Source: an uncultured Mycoplasmatota bacterium
GTDB lineage: Bacteria > Bacillota_I > Bacilli_A > RF39 > UBA660
Length of the DNA stretch: 14,556 bases
NCBI GenBank assembly: GCA_947384645.1
Contig: CANDHX010000012.1
Location: forward strand, 1 to 14,556
Direction: 5' to 3'
In this document: one piece after another, positions 7,315 through 14,419 of the stretch
How positions within the stretch are numbered: the stretch's first letter is position 1
How the letters are laid out: every line of letters begins with the position of its first letter
Translations under genes and position numbers: made by a program
Notes under the pieces: generated by a model
Databases searched by the model: none
Seen by the model: only the letters and a program-made list of their open reading frames with translations
What the model was told of the DNA's origin: nothing

Positions 7315-7342
7315 GAGTTGAATAACATTCAATTCTTTTTTT
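7315..7342 (+). terminator. Terminator-like hairpin in the parA leader
   Basis: GAGTTGAAT (7315-7323) pairs with ATTCAATTC (7327-7335, one G-U pair) around a 3-nt loop, followed by seven T. It meets the criteria for an intrinsic terminator but lies between the likely parA promoter and parA, so it may act as an attenuator. It could instead isolate the element from outside transcription. Confidence 0.65.
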
Positions 7343-7364
7343 ATGCAATTTAAAGCATAGTACA

Positions 7365-7386
7365 TAGCCATTTATATAAGTGGCTA
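7365..7386. promoter_or_regulatory. Near-perfect 22-bp palindrome before parA, possible operator
   Basis: TAGCCA (7365-7370) and TGGCTA (7381-7386) are exact inverted repeats, and the ten bases between (TTTATATAAG) continue the symmetry except for one pair. It lies just before the parA ribosome site. Candidates are an autoregulatory operator for the ParA/ParB pair, a ParB-binding centromere site, or an RNA hairpin. It does not resemble the chromosomal parS consensus. Confidence 0.5.
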
Positions 7387-7412
7387 GAGTTTATAAGGAA
7401 AGGAGGAAAAAC

Positions 7413-8234
7413 ATGGCTAATTGTAGAGTTATAGCAATAGCGAATCAAAAAGGTGGCGTCGGTAAAACTACTACTACTTTAAATTTAGGTGCAGCATTAT
7501 CTAAATTAGGTAAAAAAGTATTATTAGTAGATGCTGATCCACAGTCTGATTTATCCGTATGTATGGGGTACTATGATACTGATAATATTCCTACAATCGC
7601 AAATGTAATGCGTTCATCAATAAGTAATGAATATCTTGACATGAAGAACGTTATATTACATCATAATGAAAATATTGACTTAATACCATCTAATGTTGAA
7701 TTAGCAGAACTAACTTTATTATTAGGAGAAGTTAATAATAGAGAAAAAATAATGTCTAAAGGTTTAGAACAACTAAAAAATAAGTATGACTATATCTTAA
7801 TTGACTGTATGCCAAGCCTAGATATTATAACTATAAATGCTTTAGCATTTGCGAAAGAAGTTATTATACCAGTACAGGCTCATTATTTGCCAGTTAAAGC
7901 AACTGGTGGCTTAATCAAGACAATATGTGATATGAATCAAGATATTAACCCTGATTTAAAAGTTAGTGGAATATTGCCTACTATGATAGATAATAGAACT
8001 ACTTTTTCATCAAAGGTTTTAGATATTCTTAAAAGTGGCTATGGCGACTATGTTAATATCTTCAATACCAAAATACCGTTAGCAATCAATGTAGCACGGT
8101 CTACTATATGTGGCACGAGTATTTTTGATTATGATAAGAATAATCGTGTTGCAGAAGCCTACCTGCAATTTGCTAAAGAGCTTGAGTTAAATGGAAAAGA
8201 AAGAAAAAGAAGTGTATATACCCAATGTAGGTAG
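7413..8234 (+). CDS. parA: ParA-family partition ATPase
   Basis: The ATG at 7413 has AAAGGAGG (7399-7406) at ideal spacing; an in-frame GTG at 7380 lies in the palindrome and is unlikely. The 273-residue product has the deviant Walker A motif KGGVGKTT (13-20), the DADPQ motif (41-45) and Walker B YILIDCMPS with Asp132. It starts almost directly with Walker A, so it is the short Soj-like form without an N-terminal DNA-binding domain. Family members form ATP-dependent dimers on the nucleoid and move cargo bound by ParB. On ICEs and plasmids such pairs support stable inheritance. parB overlaps its 3' end by 44 bp, implying translational coupling. Confidence 0.93.
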   Translation: MANCRVIAIANQKGGVGKTTTTLNLGAALSKLGKKVLLVDADPQSDLSVCMGYYDTDNIPTIANVMRSSISNEYLDMKNVILHHNENIDLIPSNVELAELTLLLGEVNNREKIMSKGLEQLKNKYDYILIDCMPSLDIITINALAFAKEVIIPVQAHYLPVKATGGLIKTICDMNQDINPDLKVSGILPTMIDNRTTFSSKVLDILKSGYGDYVNIFNTKIPLAINVARSTICGTSIFDYDKNNRVAEAYLQFAKELELNGKERKRSVYTQCR

Positions 8235-9141
8235 TTTATTCTCCAGTCAAAGAACTAGAGATGAAGAACGATCAGAGTTAGTAAAAAAAATATCTATAAA
8301 AGATATAGACAATTTTCCTAATCATCCATTTAAAGTTAAAGTGTCTGAAGAAGATGAAATAGTACAAAGTATTAAAGATGTGGGAGTAACGACACCTATT
8401 TTAGTAAAACCAAAGGAAAATGGGAGATATGAACTTATATCAGGGCATAGAAGAAAAATGGCTAGTGAATTATTAGGTATTGATACTATTCCATGTATTA
8501 TTCGTGAATTAAGTGATGATGAAGCAACTATTATGATGGTAGATAGCAATTATCAACGTGAAAGAATATTACCTAGCGAAAAGGCTTTTGCATATAAACT
8601 TAAAATGGATGCCTTAAACAATAAAGGAAAAAGAACAGATTTAACTTTGTCTCAAGTTGATACAAGGTTAGATAATGCAAAAGATATTGGTAAAGAATTT
8701 AATGATAGTAGAGCGAAAGTATTTAGATATATTCGTTTAACTGAATTGATACCAGAATTTTTAACTATGGTAGATAATGATGCTTTAAAATTATCTCCAA
8801 GCATGGCAATTAGTCCAGCACATGAAATATCGTTTTTAACTAAAGATGAGCAAAAGACCTTATTAGATTTTATGCAGTGCTATGATTGTACTCCATCTCA
8901 TGCACAGGCTATTGATTTAAAAAATCACAGTTTAAATGGAACTTTAACTACTGATTATATGGAAGAAGTAATGAGTGAAGAAAAACCTAATCAAATTCCA
9001 AGAATAGGAATTAGTGTGGCAAGACTTGTACTCCCAAGTAATTTAAAGAACGATCAGGAACGTGAAGATTATATCGTCGAGGCAGTAAGATTTTATGCAC
9101 GATACCAACAAAAGAAACGTGAAAAGGAACAAGAGAGATAA
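8191..9141 (+). CDS. parB: ParB/RepB/Spo0J-family partition protein
   Basis: This 316-residue protein carries the ParB N-terminal nuclease/CTPase-like domain at about 33-125, with LISGHRRKMA (GHRR at 85-88) and NYQRE (120-124). A helix-turn-helix region follows near 160-185 (DIGKEFNDSRAKVFRYIRL). The C-terminal part, ending in a basic charged tail, is less conserved. By family knowledge it binds centromere-like sites and, with ParA, segregates the DNA; it may also regulate transcription. The start is ATG 8191 inside the end of parA. No ParB site matching the classic parS was found, so its target is unknown; the palindrome at 7365 and the repeats after parB are candidates. Confidence 0.9.
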   Translation: MEKKEKEVYIPNVGSLFSSQRTRDEERSELVKKISIKDIDNFPNHPFKVKVSEEDEIVQSIKDVGVTTPILVKPKENGRYELISGHRRKMASELLGIDTIPCIIRELSDDEATIMMVDSNYQRERILPSEKAFAYKLKMDALNNKGKRTDLTLSQVDTRLDNAKDIGKEFNDSRAKVFRYIRLTELIPEFLTMVDNDALKLSPSMAISPAHEISFLTKDEQKTLLDFMQCYDCTPSHAQAIDLKNHSLNGTLTTDYMEEVMSEEKPNQIPRIGISVARLVLPSNLKNDQEREDYIVEAVRFYARYQQKKREKEQER

Positions 9142-9303
9142 GTGGGAGTATATCTTCCAAAAAGTCCCTCCTTACAATCCTCCCTAAAAATAATACTAAC
9201 TATTATTACTAACTGAAAAAAAATATAATAATAGAAAATCGCACAAATGAAATTATTGTTGATAAGTCATATAATATCCACAACAAAAAGGAGGAAATGT
9301 TTT
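9142..9303 (+). other. Intergenic region after parB with a short repeat
   Basis: The octamer TACTAACT occurs twice, at 9194-9201 and 9207-9214 (13-bp period). TATAAT boxes lie at 9224-9229 and 9270-9275, but neither has a good -35; the second is the likelier promoter for the next gene. An imperfect GGGAG/CTTCC hairpin near 9143 lacks a T-run, so it is not called as a terminator. Confidence 0.4.
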
Positions 9304-10092
9304 ATGAAAAAATTTAAAGTTATTTTAGTTGGAACAGTTATGTTAGGAGTGGGTAGTGCTTTTGTTTATCATAGCTTTAATTATGAATTTAAAAAGTCAT
9401 CGGTTGATGCAAAAAATCAAAATGTACCAGTTGAAGTTATTAGTTCAATGGAGAATAATGAGGAAAAAGAGGAATTAGTTGAGGAAGTTAATGATCCTGA
9501 TTTACCTGTTGCAGAAACTAAAGAAAATTCAGTAAGCAATAATGATGGTACAAAACAAGAGAATAAACCTAAGTCAAATAATTCTAAAGATGTTTCTAAA
9601 AATGAAGATAAAAAGGTTATTTCAAAGCCAAAAGAGAATAGCTCTCAAGAAGCATCAAAACCAGTTGAAGTTCCTAAACAAGAAACTGTTTCTACACCAA
9701 AAGAGGTGGATAATCCAACAAAAAGCGAAGAAACAAAAAAGCCTGAAGTAATCAAATTTTATGAATCTATTACTCATGGCAAAAAGGACTTCATGTTGGA
9801 GCAAGAAGCCTTAGCGAGAGGAGAGGCTATTGTTAAAATGGAACTAAAAATCATTATGGACTATAATGAGAATCATGAAGATTTTATTCAACCTGATGTA
9901 AATTATTATCGTGTATATCCATCAATAAAAGATGAAAACGGAAATACTTGGTACTATATTCATTTCTTTTGCCAAAGTGGTAAAAACAAAGATGATAAGT
10001 TAAAAAAACTATATGAAAAATATTTAGAATATTTGAAAAATCCAAGTAAAGATAAACTAAATAAAATATATGAAGAATATTTTAATATGTAA
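9304..10092 (+). CDS. Membrane-anchored or secreted protein of unknown function
   Basis: The ATG at 9304 follows AAAAAGGAGG (9285-9294) and is preferred to the in-frame ATG at 9247, which lacks a ribosome site and lies before the likely promoter. The 262-residue product has a single hydrophobic segment at about 5-23 (KVILVGTVMLGVGSAFVY) with no lipobox cysteine. A long low-complexity linker rich in Lys, Glu, Pro, Ser and Asn follows (about 40-150), then a folded C-terminal domain (about 155-262) with NTWYYIHFFC and a charged helical end. The layout resembles a wall-spanning stalk presenting a small outer domain. It stands alone between parB and the adhesin group, with a terminator after it. 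I do not recognise the C-terminal domain; a role at the cell surface is inference. Confidence 0.8.
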   Translation: MKKFKVILVGTVMLGVGSAFVYHSFNYEFKKSSVDAKNQNVPVEVISSMENNEEKEELVEEVNDPDLPVAETKENSVSNNDGTKQENKPKSNNSKDVSKNEDKKVISKPKENSSQEASKPVEVPKQETVSTPKEVDNPTKSEETKKPEVIKFYESITHGKKDFMLEQEALARGEAIVKMELKIIMDYNENHEDFIQPDVNYYRVYPSIKDENGNTWYYIHFFCQSGKNKDDKLKKLYEKYLEYLKNPSKDKLNKIYEEYFNM

Positions 10093-10104
10093 AAAATTAC
10101 AATG

Positions 10105-10125
10105 AGCTTCAATAGAGGCTTTTTT
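10105..10125 (+). terminator. Intrinsic terminator after the 262-residue protein gene
   Basis: AGCTTC (10105-10110) pairs with GAGGCT (10115-10120, one G-U pair) around AATA and runs into six T. It separates the stalk-like protein gene from the adhesin group. Confidence 0.65.
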
Positions 10126-10144
10126 AATGGAAAGAGGGAACAAT

Positions 10145-10261
10145 ATGTTAAAAATAATTTTAATGGTGCTATTCACAGGAATAGTGCTTTTTTTATACTC
10201 TGCTTGCATAGTTTCGAGCAGATGTTCAAGAGAGGAGAGAGAATATGAACAAATTAAGTAA
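10145..10261 (+). CDS. 38-residue membrane peptide upstream of the adhesin
   Basis: A short ORF begins at ATG 10145 after AAAGAGGG (10131-10138). Its product starts MLKIILMVLFTGIVLFLYSA, then CIVSSRCSREEREYEQIK: one transmembrane helix, two cysteines near its end, and a charged tail. Similar one-helix micro-ORFs are familiar from Firmicutes mobile elements and phages, but their function is not known to me. It overlaps the adhesin start by 17 bp and its frame contains the adhesin ribosome site, which suggests translational coupling. Length, ribosome site and overlap support a real gene; without homologues it stays tentative. Confidence 0.6.
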   Translation: MLKIILMVLFTGIVLFLYSACIVSSRCSREEREYEQIK

Positions 10262-12977
10262 ATGTTTATTATTAACATTCGCATTATTATTTACAGTATT
10301 ATTTAAAACTGAAAGTGTTAGTGCTGCTACTGTAACTGCTACCGATACAGGATATATGTATGAAAGGCAACAATTTTCAGGAGAGGGTAAACATCACATG
10401 TCAGATAAATTTCATAATTATTTTGTTGATGGGCAAGTATCTTATTGTATAGAGCCTAATGTCCCTTATGGCTCAGGTATAGAGGTAGGCACATGGGAAG
10501 ATACTGGACTTCCAGATGATATAAAAGAAAGAGTTATTTTAATCGCTTACTATGGTTATACTTATCCAGGACATCAAACATTACAATATCGTGCAGCAGC
10601 ACAAGCTATGATATGGGAAACTATCATGAGAGATGGTTTCGTTAAGGTTTCTAAAGATTATTGGGGACAAGGTGCAGTTTTGGATATATCAGCAGAAAGA
10701 GCCGAAATAAATAGACTTATCGAAACACATTATACTAGACCATCTTTTAATGGCTCAGTTCATAAAGTTCAAAAAGGTAAAAGTATCACTTTAACTGATG
10801 ACAATAATGTATTATCAGAGTATAATGTAAGTGTAGATGGTGCTGAATATTCGATTGATGGTAATGTACTAACAATTACACCAACTCAAAGTGGAGATAT
10901 TGAAGTAAATTTAAGTAAAAGAATGCCTTACAGTTCTGAATTTAAACTATTTGTTGGAACTAAACAAAATATGATAGTTCCAGGTACTTCTGATCCAGTT
11001 TTTGCAGGAGTTAGAATTAAATCATTTAGTGGCTCAGTTGAGGGTTATAAGAAAGATAAAGAAACTGGCGAGTCAAAAGGTCAGGGACAAGCTCTTTTAT
11101 CCAATGCTGAATATGGAGTGTATGAACAAGAAACAGGAAATTTGGTAACAACTTTTGTAACTGATGAAAATGGGTTCTTCAAAACTGATAATGTATTAGA
11201 GGCTAAAGATTACTTCATTCAAGAGAGAAAACAAAGTTTGGGGTATAAACTTGATAGCACACGTTATAACTTCTCTATGGTAGATAAAGAAGTGGCTCAT
11301 GTAGATGTTTATGAAGAAGTTATTAAGAACTATATATCTATTCTAAAACAGTATGGCAATATAGATGGCAATACTGACTTCTTAAATGCAGAGCAAAATA
11401 TAGAATTTCAAATCCTATATCCAAATGGAAATCTATTTGATACAATTAAGACTGATAAAAATGGTTATGCTACAATAAATCTTCCTTATGGACGTTGGAA
11501 ATTTCATCAAGTTAATTCTACAACTGGTTATGAGAAGATTTATGATTTCTATATAACTGTTAATGAAACAAGCGAAAAAGAACAATACTATAATATTTTA
11601 AATAACACTTTATCTGCATATCTTCAAGTTGCTAAGGTAGATGAAGAAACTGGTAAAGTTATTGCGATCGCCGATACTACTTTTAAAATTTTAAATACTG
11701 ATACTAATCAATATGTAAGTCAGTATGTTAGTGGTAAAGTTTATAGCGAGTTTAAGACAGATGAAACAGGAAAAATGACTACTTTTTTAAAGTTGCCTGC
11801 ATCAAATTATAAACTCGTTGAAATTTCTAGTCCGAACGGTTATTTACTTGATTCTGATGGTTTAACTTTTAATATTGGAGAAGATACTGATTATCAATAT
11901 ACTAATTATGGTGCATTCGTTTCAGTTATATATAAAAATACACCTATCAAAGGACAATTAGAGATTTATAAGACTGGTGAAGATATGATTATCAATGATG
12001 GTAAATTCACTTATGAGAAGAAGCCACTTAATGATGTTATCTTTGAAATATATGCTGCTGAAGATATTTTAACTAGTGATGGTAATCATATGTATTATAA
12101 AGCAGGAACTTTAGTTGAAGTTCTTACTACTAAAAACGGCTATGCTATAAGTAAACAACTTCCTTTAGGCAAGTATTATGTAATCGAAGTAAAGACTGAT
12201 GACTTCTACGTTCTTGATAAAAATAAACATTATTTTGAACTAAAAGAAGTCGATAATAAGACTCCATTAGTATATGAATCTTATAGTAATTTAAACTATC
12301 TAAAAAAAGGAACTATTGAGGTAACAAAAACTGATTTACTTACAAATGCTCCTATTGAAGATGTTTTAATAGAAATCTATACTGAAAAGGATGAGTTGAT
12401 TTTTTCAGGTCGTACTTCTAGTGATGGAAGATTAACATTAAAAGATGTTAAAGTTGGAAAATATTATGCGATCGAACGTGAAGCAAAAACAGGTTATGTT
12501 TTAACTGAAGAAAAATTATACTTCGAGATAAAAGAAGATGGCGAAACAGTTAAAGGTAATATGAAAAACAAGCCTATTACTGGAAGTTTAGAGTTTTCTA
12601 AAGTGGACTTCTCAACTAGCGAGCCTATACCAAATACTCTTATTGAGGTATATAATGCTGACACTGAAGAAATAGTTTTTAGTGGTAGAACTAATGAGTT
12701 AGGGAATATCACTATACCTGAGTTAAGATATGGTCGTTACTATATTTTAGAACGAGAAACTGCATCTCCTGAATATATTTTAAATACTGAAAAAATGTAT
12801 TTTGAAATTAAGGAAGATGGAGAAGTTGTTAAGGCAACTATGACTAATGAAAAAATCAAAATTCCTGTGCCTATTACTGGAGTTAATGATTCTCATGTTA
12901 TTGAAATAATAAGTGGATTATTAGTATTAAGTGGAATAGGAGTGGCTTTATATGCTAAAAAGAAAAAATCAAACTAA
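10245..12977 (+). CDS. Sortase-anchored thioester adhesin with CnaB/SpaA-like repeats
   Basis: The ATG at 10245 follows AGAGGAGAGAGA. The 910-residue product has a signal peptide (about 1-27, cleavage after SVSA). A thioester domain (about 30-165) has Cys68 in SYCIEP and Gln120 in AAAQAMIWE, the pair that forms the internal thioester. A run of CnaB/SpaA-type beta domains follows, beginning near 262, 364, 457, 568, 688 and 779; the last two are close repeats. Several carry the isopeptide Lys and Glu (for example Lys695/Glu744 and Lys786/Glu836). The C-terminus has the sorting signal VPITG (875-879), a hydrophobic helix (885-904) and KKKK. Known proteins of this design bind host or surface ligands covalently and are stiffened by isopeptide bonds. 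The partner sortase overlaps its 3' end. The second repeat has Gln422 where Glu is expected. Confidence 0.88.
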   Translation: MNKLSKCLLLTFALLFTVLFKTESVSAATVTATDTGYMYERQQFSGEGKHHMSDKFHNYFVDGQVSYCIEPNVPYGSGIEVGTWEDTGLPDDIKERVILIAYYGYTYPGHQTLQYRAAAQAMIWETIMRDGFVKVSKDYWGQGAVLDISAERAEINRLIETHYTRPSFNGSVHKVQKGKSITLTDDNNVLSEYNVSVDGAEYSIDGNVLTITPTQSGDIEVNLSKRMPYSSEFKLFVGTKQNMIVPGTSDPVFAGVRIKSFSGSVEGYKKDKETGESKGQGQALLSNAEYGVYEQETGNLVTTFVTDENGFFKTDNVLEAKDYFIQERKQSLGYKLDSTRYNFSMVDKEVAHVDVYEEVIKNYISILKQYGNIDGNTDFLNAEQNIEFQILYPNGNLFDTIKTDKNGYATINLPYGRWKFHQVNSTTGYEKIYDFYITVNETSEKEQYYNILNNTLSAYLQVAKVDEETGKVIAIADTTFKILNTDTNQYVSQYVSGKVYSEFKTDETGKMTTFLKLPASNYKLVEISSPNGYLLDSDGLTFNIGEDTDYQYTNYGAFVSVIYKNTPIKGQLEIYKTGEDMIINDGKFTYEKKPLNDVIFEIYAAEDILTSDGNHMYYKAGTLVEVLTTKNGYAISKQLPLGKYYVIEVKTDDFYVLDKNKHYFELKEVDNKTPLVYESYSNLNYLKKGTIEVTKTDLLTNAPIEDVLIEIYTEKDELIFSGRTSSDGRLTLKDVKVGKYYAIEREAKTGYVLTEEKLYFEIKEDGETVKGNMKNKPITGSLEFSKVDFSTSEPIPNTLIEVYNADTEEIVFSGRTNELGNITIPELRYGRYYILERETASPEYILNTEKMYFEIKEDGEVVKATMTNEKIKIPVPITGVNDSHVIEIISGLLVLSGIGVALYAKKKKSN

Positions 12978-13605
12978 TAATAGAAAGAAAGGGCTTATTC
13001 TTATAGGCTCTTTTCTTATTCTATCTGGTATTTGTTTAGTCGGAAGTAAATATATTTATAACTACTTACAAGATAAGAAAGAAGAAACTTTAATTGATAA
13101 TTTCTATGAAGATCAAAAGGATATTACAATAGAAACTGTTGTAGAAACTGATGAAGAACAAATCGAGGAAGTCGAAACACCTGTTGTTAAATCGACACCT
13201 AATTATGTAGCAGTTATCAAAATACCTAAAATCAATTTAGAAAAAGGTATTTGTAATAAAGGAACATCATGTAATAACGTGAATGGAAATATTCAAATTT
13301 TAAATGAAGCTGACTATCCGGATAAAGAAAACGGAAACTTTATTCTTGCAGGACATAGTGGTACTGGAAAGGTCGCTTATTTTAAAAATCTTTATAAGTT
13401 ATCATTAGATGATGATATAAGTGTTTTTTATGGTGGCAAAGAGTATAAATACAAAGTTAAAAATATCTATGACATTGATAAGACTGGAACTGCCGACATA
13501 ATAAGAAATACTAATAAAACTACTTTAACTCTTATAACTTGTAGACAGGGAACTAAAAAGCAAATAATTTTTATTTGTGAATTAGTAGAGAAAGTTGAGG
13601 TTTAA
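12952..13605 (+). CDS. Sortase, probable dedicated anchor for the upstream adhesin
   Basis: The ATG at 12952 lies inside the adhesin 3' end (26-bp overlap) with AGGAG (12938-12942) upstream. The 217-residue product has an N-terminal membrane segment (about 14-33), an acidic stalk (about 45-80) and a sortase beta-barrel from about 84. The catalytic His135 is in LAGHSGTG and Cys197 in TLITCRQG. The catalytic arginine normally expected after the Cys strand is not obvious: the sequence reads TCRQGTKKQII, with lysines at 202-203. The class is unclear (D-like or unclassified). As a membrane transpeptidase it would cut the VPITG signal of the adhesin and join it to the cell wall. The overlapping genes imply co-expression. 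Confidence 0.88.
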   Translation: MLKRKNQTNNRKKGLILIGSFLILSGICLVGSKYIYNYLQDKKEETLIDNFYEDQKDITIETVVETDEEQIEEVETPVVKSTPNYVAVIKIPKINLEKGICNKGTSCNNVNGNIQILNEADYPDKENGNFILAGHSGTGKVAYFKNLYKLSLDDDISVFYGGKEYKYKVKNIYDIDKTGTADIIRNTNKTTLTLITCRQGTKKQIIFICELVEKVEV

Positions 13606-13606
13606 T

Positions 13607-13840
13607 ATGAACTATAATTTAGGTAATATTAGTAAACTTTTAGAGAAATTGTTTAAAGCAGGTTTTGATACTGAAAAGACTATTTTAATGATGAGTCTTG
13701 AAGATTTAACTAAAATACCTGATATAACATCTCTTGAGATTACTATTATTTTGGATTTAAAAAGTGCAATTAAAACTAAAAAGATAATTGCATTTTTAAG
13801 TGGTAATAAAAATATTGAAAAGAAAGAGGAAAAGAAATGA
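13607..13840 (+). CDS. Small protein, possible helix-hairpin-helix fold, unknown function
   Basis: The ATG at 13607 is chosen because GAGG (13597-13600) lies 6 bp upstream; a TTG at 13595 would overlap the sortase. The product is 77 residues. Residues 10-60 (KLLEKLFKAGFDTEKTILMM, then SLEDLTKIPDITSLEITIIL) have the spacing of a helix-hairpin-helix or SAM-like unit, which would suggest nucleic-acid or protein binding. The end is a charged Lys/Glu tail. It starts 1 bp after the sortase stop and shares an ATGA overlap with the next gene, so it belongs to the same transcript. It is presumably an accessory gene of the element. The fold idea rests on pattern alone. Confidence 0.6.
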   Translation: MNYNLGNISKLLEKLFKAGFDTEKTILMMSLEDLTKIPDITSLEITIILDLKSAIKTKKIIAFLSGNKNIEKKEEKK

Positions 13841-14058
13841 AAGATTATAATTTTAACGTAAAAATTTTAGGAAATGTTAATTTAGTAGTACCTGCTAACT
13901 CTTATGAGGAAGCCAAAGAGAAAGTAAATAACTTAATAAATGATTTATCTATTAGCGATATAGAGAATAGAGAGAGTAATAAGGAAGATATAACTATTAC
14001 ATCTAGTACAGTTAAAAGAGATGTTCGTAGAGTTCATCCTAGAGAAAGTGAGAGATAA
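13837..14058 (+). CDS. Small protein of unknown function (DpnD/PcfM-like pattern)
   Basis: This 73-residue product starts at ATG 13837 in an ATGA overlap with the previous gene, behind AAGAGGAAAAG. Its first 35 residues (YNFNVKILGNVNLVVPANS, then YEEAKEKVNNLI) show the beta-beta-helix pattern, with a SYEEA segment, seen in the DpnD/PcfM family of small plasmid and phage proteins. The C-terminus is polar and basic (KRDVRRVHPRESER). The family assignment is a weak impression. Its place in a tightly packed run between the sortase and the helicase/methylase suggests an accessory role in the element. Confidence 0.6.
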   Translation: MKDYNFNVKILGNVNLVVPANSYEEAKEKVNNLINDLSISDIENRESNKEDITITSSTVKRDVRRVHPRESER

Positions 14059-14060
14059 CA

Positions 14061-14387
14061 ATGTCACATTTAACAAGAACACCAGGAATTAAATTAACTC
14101 TTGATAAAGATTTATTTAATCAATTATTAAGTGTACTAGATTATAATAAAAATCTTAATATTAAAGATGAAAATTTTTCTAATATCGCTGAAAAATTAAA
14201 AGATAAGTTATTAAAATATTGTGTTCCTAGAGCAAATGATGAGGGAATTGAATTTGTAGATGTTAGATTCTTCCCTAATGAGGCTAGTGATATGATATGG
14301 CAGTTATTATTACGAGCTGAAAAAAATGATAATAAAGAAGATTATTATTCTCAATTATTAACGAGGCATTTGGAAGATGTAGAATAG
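14061..14387 (+). CDS. Hypothetical protein, conserved-looking accessory ORF of the element
   Basis: The product is 108 residues, mostly helical, starting MSHLTRTPGIKLTLDKDLF. The middle has RANDEGIEFVDVRFFPNEA and the end is a charged helix. I see no signal peptide, membrane segment or enzyme motif. The ATG at 14061 is 3 bp after the preceding stop, with GAGAG upstream. Its position just before the large helicase/methylase gene suggests it is part of the element's backbone or replication module rather than cargo. I do not recognise the family. Confidence 0.6.
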   Translation: MSHLTRTPGIKLTLDKDLFNQLLSVLDYNKNLNIKDENFSNIAEKLKDKLLKYCVPRANDEGIEFVDVRFFPNEASDMIWQLLLRAEKNDNKEDYYSQLLTRHLEDVE

Positions 14388-14419
14388 TAAGACCATTACT
14401 TTAGAAAGAGAGGTGGAAC

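Noticed and set aside
7144..7379. Continuation of yabG by frameshift
   Set aside because: None of the forward frames shows YabG-like sequence after 7143, and the stretch is rich in stops and AT runs.
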